Positions 34,979 through 43,795 are shown, counted from the first letter of the stretch. The stretch is 64,000 bases of DNA from Methanocella_A sp049676595 (GCF_049676595.1 NZ_CP187259.1:1550001-1614000), one strand, 5' to 3'. Numbers and translations are program-made. The notes: generated from the letters alone by a model not told the origin.

Positions 34979-35899
34979 ATGAGCGACAGCTACATCAAAG
35001 GGCGAAGGAAATCAAGGGTATCAAAGCCGGCCGGCATAAAAATGGGGAAGTACCTGCTTCCGTCTAACGTCGCGATACCGGCGCTGATGGGTTTTCTCTT
35101 CGTCGTGATCACCGTAGCGAGCGCTTTTGAGCCTGAGTTCGACGCGCTGGTGCTGCGCCTGACTGGCTTTATCCTGTTCGCCGGCCTCGCCTACGCGGTC
35201 CGGACGCGGCTCAAAGTCATGAGCGTCTACGTCCGGCTGATCGATGCGTTTGCAGCGCTTTTCGCCGTCACGCTGCTCTGGAGCGTAGCCGGGTACCTGC
35301 ATCTGTACGATCAGTCCACAGCTGCCGTATCTACCCCGATAATTATGGCGGTGCTGAACCTCGTGATGGCAGTCGTACTGATCGCAGGGGTACTGCTCTT
35401 CGAGAAAGATAAGCCTTCGACAATTTTCGCCGGAGCCGGAAAGCTTTCGGCGGGGCTAAAGATCGGCGTACCGGTACTGATCGTAGGAATGGTCATGGCA
35501 GTAATCCTCTCTTACCTGCTCTTCGATGCCGGCAAAGCGGATTCTGGGAAGCTGCTGAGTACTCTGGCCATGCTTGCGCTCTTCTCGGCTGCCGCGACGG
35601 CGGCCGGCGAAGCCTGGTTCCGGGGCCTGTTCCTCGCCCGGCTGCTGCCAGTAGCGGGAAAGCAGGTGGGCTTTATCATTCAGGCCGTCGTCTTCGCTTT
35701 CTTCCTGGCGGGGCTGTATTACCTGCTCACGTCGAGCCTGCTCTACGCGGGCGGAGTCCTCGCGGTGTCGGCCATCCTGGGCTACGTTCTCGCCTACGTG
35801 ACGGTAAAGCACAACAGCCTCATAGCAGCGATGCTCTCGGGTACCGGCGCCAGCATGGTCATGGCCTTGCCGTTATTTGCCGCTTTCCTCGGGGCTTAA
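34979..35899 (+). CDS. CPBP-family membrane protein (CAAX protease-like)
   Basis: A 306-residue membrane protein with about eight hydrophobic segments. GEAWFRGLFLARLLP resembles motif 1 (E-x3-R) of CPBP/Abi-type intramembrane proteases, and KHNSLIAAMLSGTGASM resembles the later His motif. The usual FxxxH motif is not seen (VVFAFFLAGLYY), so activity is doubtful. A TATA-like GTATATAGC lies ~20 bases before the ATG. Confidence 0.6.
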   Translation: MSDSYIKGRRKSRVSKPAGIKMGKYLLPSNVAIPALMGFLFVVITVASAFEPEFDALVLRLTGFILFAGLAYAVRTRLKVMSVYVRLIDAFAALFAVTLLWSVAGYLHLYDQSTAAVSTPIIMAVLNLVMAVVLIAGVLLFEKDKPSTIFAGAGKLSAGLKIGVPVLIVGMVMAVILSYLLFDAGKADSGKLLSTLAMLALFSAAATAAGEAWFRGLFLARLLPVAGKQVGFIIQAVVFAFFLAGLYYLLTSSLLYAGGVLAVSAILGYVLAYVTVKHNSLIAAMLSGTGASMVMALPLFAAFLGA

Positions 35900-35935
35900 A
35901 ACGCGTTCCCGGCGATCGGCTCCGGGGCAATCCTG

Positions 35936-36163
35936 CTACTCTTTTTCCTCTGCCGTTTCCTCGTCAGGCAGATCCAATGCAGGGCTGTAAAAAACGAACT
36001 TGTAGAGGTAGATGCAAAAAACGATGAACGATACGATCGCCAGTAAGACGAACGGGACGGCGAGAAACGGGTTCATAGGATAAGCCAGGCCGGCGAGGAC
36101 TGCTCCTGCGACCACACCTACGAGGGCCAGTAGCCCGATTCGATTCGAAAACCTGAACTTCAA
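35936..36163 (-). CDS. Small membrane protein
   Basis: A 75-residue protein from a TTG start with two hydrophobic segments (residues ~10-28 and 32-55) and an acidic tail (LPDEETAEEKE). GGGAGG lies upstream on the minus strand. No family recognised. Confidence 0.55.
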   Translation of the reverse strand: MKFRFSNRIGLLALVGVVAGAVLAGLAYPMNPFLAVPFVLLAIVSFIVFCIYLYKFVFYSPALDLPDEETAEEKE

Positions 36164-36322
36164 GTTTTGCTGCCTCCCGGGTATACGATGTGGTTTCAGG
36201 TACTTTAACCTTGCTGCAAGTCTGCATATCGTGCGGCAAATGCTACATCCTGATTTAGATCAACTTTGCGGCCTCAGCCGCAAGAAAAACGCTTTATTGA
36301 TGAGCGTATAATATATTATGCT

Positions 36323-36649
36323 ATGTTGACCGACATCGTCCTGAAGTTCCAGATAGCCGGCACCGGAGAAATTTTCGGCGACCTTATGGGTTTTACCACT
36401 GAGATGGAAGCGTTCCACAACGGCGTCCGCCTCTCGATCGGCCAGATCGAGATCGAGGTAAATGAGATCTACTACGATGTCTGCAACCGGCGCCAGGTAA
36501 TCGACGGCACGATTACCTGCATCGACGACCTGGACGCCCGGGAAGTGCGGGAAGACGTGATCGGCAAGCTCTCGGGTGCTAACTACACGATCTACGATAT
36601 CGGCGTCAACGATGCTGATGTCGATGACAGTATTACCATGGGTACCTAA
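36323..36649 (+). CDS. Hypothetical acidic protein
   Basis: A 108-residue soluble protein, acidic, with predicted beta-rich pattern (IVLKFQIAGTGEIFGDLMGF, NEIYYDVCNRRQVIDGTITC). A TATA-like GCTTTATTGATG lies ~26 bases before the ATG, which suggests a leaderless transcript. It starts a run of three plus-strand genes. Confidence 0.6.
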   Translation: MLTDIVLKFQIAGTGEIFGDLMGFTTEMEAFHNGVRLSIGQIEIEVNEIYYDVCNRRQVIDGTITCIDDLDAREVREDVIGKLSGANYTIYDIGVNDADVDDSITMGT

Positions 36650-36672
36650 CATACCCTGGCGGGCGTAACGAT

Positions 36673-37188
36673 ATGACTGACGATGTCGTACCCGATGTAG
36701 ATGTCGATGTTGAGGCGCTGAAGCAGCAGGTCGTGGAGTTTATCTCGGGCAAGAAAGGCCACATCGCAGATCTGGACGAAGTCCTGGCCCTGATCGGCGG
36801 CGACCGCGACCGGGCCCGATCGATCCTGGACGAGCTGACTGAGGATGGCCAGGTATCGGTCGTCATGGACAGCGTTATTCTTAACAGCGACCGGTATCTC
36901 CCGAAGGTGAGGTGCCTGATCTGCGACCGGTCTGTCAAGCGAGACGACCTTGTGCCTTTTTACCGCGAAAAGCACTTTCCGTTCGTCAACTGGGGGTTCC
37001 ACAAGGACTGTCTTGAAGGCGGCGCCCTTGACGAGATGCTATCCTCCGGCATGTTCCGGACGGAGGACGGCAAGATTTATCCGAACTACGAGTACGGCGA
37101 AGGTAAGAACCCTGTTACCATCGCTATCAAGTACCTGCGTTCGGAAGATTTTTTGTATTCCCTCGAGCTGAAGAGTTCGGAGGAATGA
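36673..37188 (+). CDS. Hypothetical protein with HTH-like N-terminus and zinc-ligand pattern
   Basis: A 171-residue protein. Residues 14-60 look like a winged-helix fold (VVEFISGKKGHIADLDEVLALIGGDRDRARSILDELTEDGQV). The later CLICD and FHKDC may bind a metal. It lies 23 bases after the preceding gene and two bases before the next, so the three may be co-transcribed. No family name can be given. Confidence 0.6.
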   Translation: MTDDVVPDVDVDVEALKQQVVEFISGKKGHIADLDEVLALIGGDRDRARSILDELTEDGQVSVVMDSVILNSDRYLPKVRCLICDRSVKRDDLVPFYREKHFPFVNWGFHKDCLEGGALDEMLSSGMFRTEDGKIYPNYEYGEGKNPVTIAIKYLRSEDFLYSLELKSSEE

Positions 37189-37189
37189 C

Positions 37190-37501
37190 ATGGCGTGCCA
37201 CCTGCTGTACGATGACAGCCCGATGACCGCCGTGCAGCTCTATAACTACATTCGCCACCGGTACCCGGATATGGGCGCGTGCTTCCGCAGTGACCGGGAT
37301 ATCCTCATTATTCCGGAACTCGAAGGCATGGAAGAGCCTGTGCAGTCGATCAGAGAGCTGGCGGTGAGAAAAGGCCTGAACTGCAGCGAAGTCTGCGCCG
37401 CGTGGCCCGAATTCCTCGGGCCTGAGATAGCCGGTATCGCCGGAGCCACGAACTTCCTGGTCATCACGGAGATCAAGGGTAAATATAGTCAGACTATGTA
37501 G
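37190..37501 (+). CDS. Hypothetical protein
   Basis: A 103-residue soluble protein with scattered cysteines (C3, C31, C65, C69). No motif recognised. It follows the 36,673 gene by one base, so it likely belongs to the same operon. Confidence 0.6.
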   Translation: MACHLLYDDSPMTAVQLYNYIRHRYPDMGACFRSDRDILIIPELEGMEEPVQSIRELAVRKGLNCSEVCAAWPEFLGPEIAGIAGATNFLVITEIKGKYSQTM

Positions 37502-37641
37502 ATGCGTCCACCTTTTTGCTCCTAATTACGGGCTCTCCGGCATCAGGACCGTGTCTTTTGTGATTGCCCGCCCTCGTTCATACCTCACGCTTCGCCAACG
37601 TATATCGTGATGTCCCGACGACGTGCAAACGGTGATCAACA

Positions 37642-38400
37642 GTGGATGGAATGTGCAGGAGAATGCTGATGGCCGCAATTGTCCTGGCCCTTGTACTACA
37701 GGGCTGCGCGCCTCTGACAATATCCCAGACCGACCAGTCCGGCTCATCTGCCGGCGGAGACTATAGTGTTTCAGGGCCGGCCAAAACCAAAGTAGGATCG
37801 GGCTCGGCGCCCGAAGGTATCTACCTTGCCGTAACTTTTGGAAACATGACCGGAGGGTCTTTGAGCTATACGATACCATACATGGCAGTAACCGGGGCGG
37901 ATAACCTGACTACCGTCTATACCTTTATGACGCCGCTCGCGGGTACGTACAATGCGACGAATGACATGGGCTATATCTCGACCGCTACTATGGTGCCGGC
38001 AACCGCCGTATATGATACAGCCAGCAACTCGTCGCTGCCAGTAGCGGGCACTTCGATGATCATGGGCCTGAAAGGTATTACTCCGGTATCAAGCGGTGCG
38101 ACCTACAAAGACTCCAATGTCAAACAGGTGGGCGTCTTCACGCCTGACGGCAGCGTCAAAACTTTCACGCTGGACAAGCCTTTGCGCATCACCCACTCGG
38201 AAGACAGAAAGATAGTCGTCGTCGACTCTTACCCGAGCTTCTCGAGGAGGATGCGCGCAGTCATGGGCAACAACACCACGACCGCCTTCCCGGCCGGAGC
38301 GCCGTCGATGAGCCTCAAGACCATGGACGGAGCATGGGCGACCACGACTTCCTCATTCGTCAGCTACGAGGCGCCAAAGTACATACCGCCGCCGGCATAG
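37642..38400 (+). CDS. Putative exported lipoprotein
   Basis: A 252-residue protein from a GTG start with GGTGATC at 37,631-37,637. The N-terminus (RRMLMAAIVLALVLQGC) is lipoprotein-like, with the Cys near residue 22. The mature part is Ser/Thr/Gly-rich and beta-like, ending YEAPKYIPPPA. It is likely surface anchored. No family recognised. Confidence 0.65.
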   Translation: MDGMCRRMLMAAIVLALVLQGCAPLTISQTDQSGSSAGGDYSVSGPAKTKVGSGSAPEGIYLAVTFGNMTGGSLSYTIPYMAVTGADNLTTVYTFMTPLAGTYNATNDMGYISTATMVPATAVYDTASNSSLPVAGTSMIMGLKGITPVSSGATYKDSNVKQVGVFTPDGSVKTFTLDKPLRITHSEDRKIVVVDSYPSFSRRMRAVMGNNTTTAFPAGAPSMSLKTMDGAWATTTSSFVSYEAPKYIPPPA

Positions 38401-38508
38401 GCGGTTTTTCCTTTTTTATTGCCGATTGTGGGAGTGAAGTACGTACGCTGCGCTGTGGCGGCTACTATTTCCTTGAACGGTTGTTTCTGAGCCCGTGAAC
38501 GTGGACTA

Positions 38509-38673
38509 ACGCTGCGCTGTGCCAGATCACAGATTTCGACAGATGCCACAGATTTCACAGATGCTAATCGATAATCTAAAAGAAAAGGGCTCACACAATT
38601 CCTTATATCAAAAATAGTCATCTGTGAAATCTGTGCAATCTGTCGTAATCTGTGATCTGGCACAGCGCAGCGT
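38509..38673. repeat. Palindromic element P1
   Basis: A 165-bp inverted repeat. The outer 27-base arms (ACGCTGCGCTGTGCCAGATC...) are perfectly complementary, and the match continues inward for about 28 more bases with few mismatches. It has no coding capacity. The 38,401-38,816 interval holds no gene. Confidence 0.85.
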
Positions 38674-38785
38674 TCGTATTGCTGAGTCACCTGTCTGAGC
38701 AATCATAAACGCACAGCGCAGCGTTCGTATTGCTGAGTCACCTGTCTGAGCAATCATAAACGCACAGCACAGCGTTCGTATTGCT
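38660..38785. repeat. 51-bp tandem repeat beside element P1
   Basis: Units starting GCACAGCGCAGCGTTCGTAT begin at 38,660, 38,711 and 38,762 (the third is partial), giving a 51-bp period. Each carries the outer arm end of P1, so the array arose from the edge of the palindrome. Confidence 0.8.
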
Positions 38786-38816
38786 TTCTCACGCCACCTA
38801 AGCAACCAGAAAATAA

Positions 38817-39740
38817 TCACTCTGTCGGCCGCCGGCAAGCCGCTATCCTGGCCTCTGCTTTCTCGATATACTCGGGATCGATCTCGTACCCCACGAAGTG
38901 CCTGCCGTTTTGCAGGGCTGCCACTGCGGTGGTGCCGCTGCCCATGAACGGGTCGAGGACGACGTCTCCTTCGAAAGTGTAGAGCTTGATGCACCTCGCG
39001 GGAAGCTCCGTGGGGAAAGGTGCGGGGTGGCCGATCTTTCTGGCGGACTCAGCCCCGAAGGTCCAGACGCTTTTTGTGTATTCGAGGAACTCGTCTCTGG
39101 TGATGGTCGATGTTCTGCCTTTGCCTGCCCTGGCAAAGGAGTCTTTGGAGAAGACGAGGATATACTCGTGTACATCCCGCAGCGTCGGATTGCTCGCCGA
39201 CTGCCAGCTTCCCCAGGCGGTGGACGGGCTGGCCGAGGAAGCCTTATTCCAGATGATCTCGCCCCTCATCAGGAACCCGGTGTCAAGCATGTCTCCGGTG
39301 ATCAGCGAGCTGAGCGACAGGTACGGCTTGCGGCCGAGGTTCGCCACGTTAATGCAGGCCCGCCCTCCCGGCACGAGCACCCGGTAGGTCTCCTTCCACA
39401 CCCGGGATAGAAAGTCCCTGTACTCCTGCAGGGTGAGGTCTTCGTCGTACTCCTTGCCCACGTTATACGGCGGGGACGTCACCATCAGGTGAACGCAACA
39501 GTCCGGCAAATCTTCCATCTGCTCGCTGGATCGGGCGAATATTTTATCGACTTTATCTGCGGGCAGGCAGTTCTCTGAGCATTTGAGTTTAGTATCGGCA
39601 GAGCTGAGCCCTTGGTACAGCCTGCTCCCGTAGAACTTTGACGAGTCGTGGCAAATCCTGCCCGGCGACCCGAAGGCACTGGTCTCGGTGCCCGTTTGTC
39701 CTTTGCTGCTCGCCTGTCCTGCTCCTTTTCGCACGCCCAT
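38817..39740 (-). CDS. Orphan DNA methyltransferase (beta class)
   Basis: A 307-residue enzyme. Motif IV TSPPYNVGKEY is near residue 90 and precedes motif I DPFMGSGTTAVAALQNGRHFVGYEID near residue 260, the order of beta-class methyltransferases. SPPY suggests N4-cytosine or N6-adenine methylation. No restriction endonuclease is adjacent. Palindromic repeat elements lie just downstream and upstream of the gene. Confidence 0.88.
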   Translation of the reverse strand: MGVRKGAGQASSKGQTGTETSAFGSPGRICHDSSKFYGSRLYQGLSSADTKLKCSENCLPADKVDKIFARSSEQMEDLPDCCVHLMVTSPPYNVGKEYDEDLTLQEYRDFLSRVWKETYRVLVPGGRACINVANLGRKPYLSLSSLITGDMLDTGFLMRGEIIWNKASSASPSTAWGSWQSASNPTLRDVHEYILVFSKDSFARAGKGRTSTITRDEFLEYTKSVWTFGAESARKIGHPAPFPTELPARCIKLYTFEGDVVLDPFMGSGTTAVAALQNGRHFVGYEIDPEYIEKAEARIAACRRPTE

Positions 39741-39804
39741 CTTACTCCTAAAGATACTGGCCGGTAACAGGCATAATGCTTGTGTAGAGAAAGCAGGCGC
39801 ATAC

Positions 39805-40160
39805 TGTGTTGTATAATTATGCGTAATCGTGAGATACGCCTTTTGAACGCCTGCGAATGCAGGCGTTCTGGAAGGCGATCAGCAGACGATCGCTGCGCTG
39901 TGCCAAATCACAGATTACGCAGAATCTGATGATTCTGACAGATGCCACAGATTACACAGATACTAATCAATGTGAAATGGATTTATCGTCTACCACTTTT
40001 ATTCTATTGCCATCTGTGAAATCAGTGCAATCCGTTTCAATCTGTGATCCTGGCACAGCGCAGCGATCGTCATCGCATCGCCTCGAGAACGCCTGCGACT
40101 GCAGGCGTTCAAAAGGCGAACATGAAGATAAGAATTATGCAACACAGCAGCAGGCGCACG
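39805..40160. repeat. Palindromic element P2
   Basis: A nested inverted repeat of ~350 bp. Outer arms include CTGTGTTGTATAATTAT near 39,806 against its near-complement near 40,150. Next inward, CGCCTTTTGAACGCCTGCG (from 39,837) mirrors a segment ending at 40,118. The core arms CGATCGCTGCGCTGTGCCA (39,887-39,905) and its complement (40,051-40,069) match P1. There is no gene within 39,741-40,231. Confidence 0.75.
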
Positions 40161-40231
40161 CCACGTTAAAGTTGATAAACGATGGCGTCATCGGGAACAA
40201 TACTACACCTGTGGTGCGAGGCTGATATGCC

Positions 40232-40864
40232 ATGAGCGGATGGTCAGAGGTAAAAGACAATCATAAGCGTAACACTATTCTGGATGCAGCTGAGTGCCTG
40301 CTGCGGGCTCATGGGCCCGAGTCGGTGACCATGGACAGCGTGGCCCGTAAGGCCGGTATTTCCCGGGCTATGCTACACCAGTACTTTTCCAACCGGGAAT
40401 CACTGTATGCTGCCGTGGCTGCACGGATTGTCGAGTCGCTGAATGCGACTATCAATAGCCATACCTCCGGCCACACAGGCCTGCGGAAACTCCGGGCGTC
40501 CGGCCGGGCGGTCGAATGCTTCATGCGTAACCATCCCGAAAAAATGGCTGTGCTCAAAGAACTACAAATGGTAAGGGCTCGGGACCCCGGTGACGAGAAT
40601 GTCCGGGAGCTACTCCGGCTTGTCCGAGCAAACCAGCAGGTGCTGGCCGAAGCGGTCAAAGAGAGCGGGAGCAGGAATAACTTTGTAGCCGGCATAGACC
40701 CACTGGCTACCGGCCAGTTCCTCCGCATGGCACTACATGATGCCAGAAGCCTGCCGCCGGCTCACCTGGCAATGCTGGACCACTGCGGTATCCGGTGCGA
40801 AGACTTCCTGAAAAATGTCCGGGACCCCGTTTACCGGTCGATACTGATAAGCCCTGACAATTGA
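40232..40864 (+). CDS. TetR-family transcription regulator
   Basis: A 210-residue protein. Residues 10-55 are the TetR HTH (KRNTILDAAECLLRAHGPESVTMDSVARKAGISRA then LHQYFSNRESLYAAVA). The rest is the ligand-binding helical domain. It probably represses a nearby gene in response to a small molecule; the target is not evident, and no operator was recognised. Confidence 0.92.
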   Translation: MSGWSEVKDNHKRNTILDAAECLLRAHGPESVTMDSVARKAGISRAMLHQYFSNRESLYAAVAARIVESLNATINSHTSGHTGLRKLRASGRAVECFMRNHPEKMAVLKELQMVRARDPGDENVRELLRLVRANQQVLAEAVKESGSRNNFVAGIDPLATGQFLRMALHDARSLPPAHLAMLDHCGIRCEDFLKNVRDPVYRSILISPDN

Positions 40865-40919
40865 TAACCGCTTATTTTTTGATTTGCCGGGAAGAACGAA
40901 TGATCATGCGATTGTGATA

Positions 40920-40934
40920 TAAAGCTTAAATACT
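40920..40934 (+). promoter_or_regulatory. TATA promoter of the PGF-CTERM-like protein gene
   Basis: AAAGCTTAAATACTG is centred about 27 bases before the ATG, so transcription would start at or next to the start codon, giving a leaderless mRNA. Confidence 0.5.
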
Positions 40935-40954
40935 GTTTTTGTGTACTACTACTC

Positions 40955-41827
40955 ATGTCATATAACCGGCTGATGATCGTTCCTATTCTGATCATACTGA
41001 TTAGCGTGCTATTCACGACAGTTACTGCGACTGCCGATTACCCGGGCGTTAACCACAACGCTCCTCCGATGCCTCCGGGAGACGGTCCGGGCAGCATAAC
41101 CGGGCACGCGTATAAAACTGTTTCAACCGACGTAGTCCCCAATATCTACGTGGCTATCGTCAACGCCTCCAATACCAGCGAAATCTACGTGACCGGAACC
41201 ACGGACGATACCGGCAGGTACCGGTTTAACGGCGTCAACTCTACCGGCGGAGGCGAGGCTTACCGGCTCATAGCCCGGGGAGCCGGCTTTACCGACGGGC
41301 AGAGCGGACCGTTCAGCATCCCCTCGGGCGTCAAGGTTTTCGTCGACGTCCAGATACTTCCGATAGAGAATTATGCTCCCACCCCTGACCCGAGTAAAGC
41401 CCCCGGCAGCGTCAGCGGCAGGGTGACGGAAATGGGCACCGGCTTCCCCATGTCCGGCGCCGCCGTCAGCATCGTTAGCCCGACTATGTCTGATACCGTG
41501 TACTTCACGACCACCAGCGACCCGAACGGCGTGTTCAGGTTTAGCAACCTGGACGACTTCACCACATCGTACCAGGTCAAGGTGTCCAGCGAAGGGTACA
41601 AAGACGGCTACTCGCTGATCTTCCAGGTCGAGCCCGGAGTTACGACAGATATGAGCGTGGTCATGGAGCAAAAGCCGCAGCAGATTACCCCGTTCCCGAC
41701 ACGGGATCCCACTACGGACAACTCGCAGGTTAGTCCGACCCCTCAGCCTTCACCGGGTTTCGGAGTAGTTCTGGCTGTGCTGGCTTCGGCTATTGTGGTT
41801 GCGATAGCGGGCAGGAAAAAAGAATAA
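40955..41827 (+). CDS. Secreted protein with regulatory-like domains and PGF-CTERM-like tail
   Basis: A 290-residue exported protein. A signal peptide (PILIILISVLFTTVTATADY) is followed by two carboxypeptidase-regulatory-like beta domains (GSITGHAYKTV...GRYRFNGVN and GSVSGRVTEMG...GVFRFSNLD). A Pro/Thr-rich linker leads to PSPGFGVVLAVLASAIVVAI, then RKKE. That order (PGF, hydrophobic segment, basic end) fits PGF-CTERM sorting signals recognised by archaeosortases, so it is probably surface anchored. Confidence 0.8.
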   Translation: MSYNRLMIVPILIILISVLFTTVTATADYPGVNHNAPPMPPGDGPGSITGHAYKTVSTDVVPNIYVAIVNASNTSEIYVTGTTDDTGRYRFNGVNSTGGGEAYRLIARGAGFTDGQSGPFSIPSGVKVFVDVQILPIENYAPTPDPSKAPGSVSGRVTEMGTGFPMSGAAVSIVSPTMSDTVYFTTTSDPNGVFRFSNLDDFTTSYQVKVSSEGYKDGYSLIFQVEPGVTTDMSVVMEQKPQQITPFPTRDPTTDNSQVSPTPQPSPGFGVVLAVLASAIVVAIAGRKKE

Positions 41828-41848
41828 ATTTTTTAACTTTTTTAATTT

Positions 41849-42157
41849 TTAAATCTCGCGCTGAATGTTAGCGTCATACTTCTGGCTGCCACCTTTTGCG
41901 GAACCTTTCGGTAAGACCTGCGCTGCTACTTTGCCGCTTTCCGTCAGGACGTACTTATCGTTCTGCAGTTCGATGACACCCTTCTCCGTCATGTCCTTCA
42001 GGACTTTCTCCAGCATGAGCCTGGGCATTCTGGTAAGCTTTCCAAGATATTCGCCGCTCGCGCTGCCGTTTTTATCGAGCACGTCGAGAATTTGCTTACG
42101 CTTCACGTTACCGCTGATAAAGCCGGTGATTTCTTCGACAGTCTCTGCATCTACCAT
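41849..42157 (-). CDS. Small winged-helix protein (paralogue B)
   Basis: A 102-residue protein related to the product at 29,823 (shared VKRKQILDVL, GKLTRMPRLMLEKVL and a final wing). It has an added C-terminal tail (KGSAKGGSQKYDANIQREI). Probably a DNA-binding regulator. A GTGATAAA site precedes the ATG on the minus strand. Confidence 0.75.
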   Translation of the reverse strand: MVDAETVEEITGFISGNVKRKQILDVLDKNGSASGEYLGKLTRMPRLMLEKVLKDMTEKGVIELQNDKYVLTESGKVAAQVLPKGSAKGGSQKYDANIQREI

Positions 42158-42263
42158 TTTATCACTGAAAGGTATTGGGCGTTAAGAGGCAAAAGGCTTT
42201 CCGTGATTGGGGAGTCGAACGTCTTCAAGAAAGAGTTTGTAGAAATATCTTAAAAATTGTTGT

Positions 42264-42323
42264 AGTGCAGGGGGCCGGATTCGAACCGGCGAACCCCTTC
42301 GAGACAGGACCCTGAATCCTGCG
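42264..42323. repeat. Attachment site copy (attL) of element E1
   Basis: A 60-base sequence identical to 50,746-50,805 within the tRNA-Leu(CAG) gene. It covers the anticodon stem-loop, variable arm, T arm and acceptor 3' strand, but lacks the 5' half of the tRNA. It is the hallmark left by integration into a tRNA 3' end. Confidence 0.95.
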
Positions 42324-42406
42324 AATTGGCTACAAGTGCGGCATCTAACCGACATAAGGCGATTTGGTCTCTTCTCTGTGTCAGCAGTCAGCCAATTTTA
42401 GCGCCT

Positions 42407-42430
42407 GTTCACCTCAAATGAGGTATGAAC
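42407..42430 (+). promoter_or_regulatory. Palindrome over the integrase ribosome binding site
   Basis: GTTCACCTCAAA then TGAGGTATGAAC forms a stem-loop whose 3' arm contains the GAGGT site for the integrase ATG at 42,432. Pairing of CCTC with GAGG would hide the site. It could also be an operator. Confidence 0.5.
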
Positions 42431-42431
42431 A

Positions 42432-43343
42432 ATGGCAACACAGAGAAAGAGAATAGATTTCGGCATGTTAGAGCAGCAGATACAGGAAAAGACCATTAAA
42501 CCCCTCGATAAGTTCGCTACGCTCGAAAAATTAGAGCATTACCTGATCTACACAAAGCGTTACAGCAAAGTCAACATAAAGACAGTCATACAGGTTGCAA
42601 ACTACTTGATAAACCATTATAACCTGTCAAAAATTGATTTAGACATAGCACAGACGATAGAAGAGGACTTACGGGTTAAAGGCTTGAAACCAAGGTCAAT
42701 TATCCGAAAATTGCACTGCTTAGAACTAATAAGCGAAGCTTTAGGATGCCCCATCAAAATTAAGAAACCAAAGGTAATGCGTGAGGCTAAGAATGGCTTA
42801 ACGCTCTTAGAATGTAAAGCCCTGTTGCAGTCGTGTACTTCTATCCGTGATAGAGCAATCATAAGTTTGATGCTCTCCACTGGCGCAAGGCAAAAGGAAG
42901 TAATATCGGCCAATGTTGATGACATAGACCTTAAAAATAGGTACTTCTACATCAGGGCGCATAACCCCGATGAGATCGTAAAGAATTACAGAGAGCATAA
43001 GGCGATTCTTACAAAAGATGCTGCTAAGTACATTCAAGAATGGATATCTATCCGGCCACAGGTGGATAATAACACATTATTCTTAGGGACTTTTGGAGAA
43101 CCACTCACTAAGTCGGGCCTATACAAAATCGTTGTTAGCACCGCTAAGAGAGCTGGCATAGAGAAGCCGGTATATCCACATTTGTTACGTGCTGCCTGTG
43201 CTACTAATATGTTAAGATCAGGCGTAGATTTAGCCTTATGTGCAAAGCAACTTAACCACAGGTCGATTTTATCAACGATGGTCTACTTAACAGCCGATAC
43301 AGAAACGCTACGTGATACCATTGACAAGCGTTACGTTCTGTGA
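42432..43343 (+). CDS. Tyrosine recombinase (integrase of E1)
   Basis: A 303-residue integrase with a core-binding N-terminal domain and a catalytic domain from about residue 130. The catalytic Arg is in STGARQKEV, followed by HLLRAACATNMLR (His-x2-Arg) and LNHRSILSTMVYL with the second His and the nucleophile Tyr. It is next to attL and should catalyse integration and excision of E1. Confidence 0.92.
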   Translation: MATQRKRIDFGMLEQQIQEKTIKPLDKFATLEKLEHYLIYTKRYSKVNIKTVIQVANYLINHYNLSKIDLDIAQTIEEDLRVKGLKPRSIIRKLHCLELISEALGCPIKIKKPKVMREAKNGLTLLECKALLQSCTSIRDRAIISLMLSTGARQKEVISANVDDIDLKNRYFYIRAHNPDEIVKNYREHKAILTKDAAKYIQEWISIRPQVDNNTLFLGTFGEPLTKSGLYKIVVSTAKRAGIEKPVYPHLLRAACATNMLRSGVDLALCAKQLNHRSILSTMVYLTADTETLRDTIDKRYVL

Positions 43344-43414
43344 AAACACCTAATATTCCTTATTTTTATACTTCTTTTTACATACAATAGCTTACTAAGG
43401 AGGAGTAATTCTTT

Positions 43415-43795
43415 ATGAGTTTTCTTATACATCAACAGGGAGGACGTTTTGAGCCTTACCCAAATCAGATAATCCGTCACATAGATGGATTACAGAATTT
43501 ACATCACTGTGAAGCAACAGCCACGGGGGATGGCATAGACGCAGACATAGCCTGTCTGCATACCGCAGGTATTGCTATCACTGGCACAGCAACGGTTAAT
43601 TTTTATGGTTCAGTCGATGGAACCATTTTCAGCCCGCTACAGGCGACCAACATCGCTACTGGCGAGGATGCAACGTCATATAGTGGCTCTAATGATGCCG
43701 TTTTTAGGGCAGATGTTAGAGGACTAATTAAGTTACGTGTATCTGTGTCTGCTGTGTCGGGAAACGTTACGGTAAAATCGTTTACGGTAAGGTGA
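43415..43795 (+). CDS. Possible virion or decoration protein
   Basis: A 126-residue beta-rich protein (GIAITGTATVNFYGSVDGTIF, FRADVRGLIKLRVSVSAVSGNVTVKSF). The layout resembles small phage surface proteins with a discoidin/galactose-binding-like beta sandwich, but no family is certain. AGGAGGAG lies before the ATG. It precedes the protease-like gene by six bases. Confidence 0.5.
   Translation: MSFLIHQQGGRFEPYPNQIIRHIDGLQNLHHCEATATGDGIDADIACLHTAGIAITGTATVNFYGSVDGTIFSPLQATNIATGEDATSYSGSNDAVFRADVRGLIKLRVSVSAVSGNVTVKSFTVR

Noticed and set aside
42264..42323. A second tRNA-Leu gene
   Set aside because: Only the 3' part is present and the following bases do not form a 5' half, so it is an attachment-site remnant.
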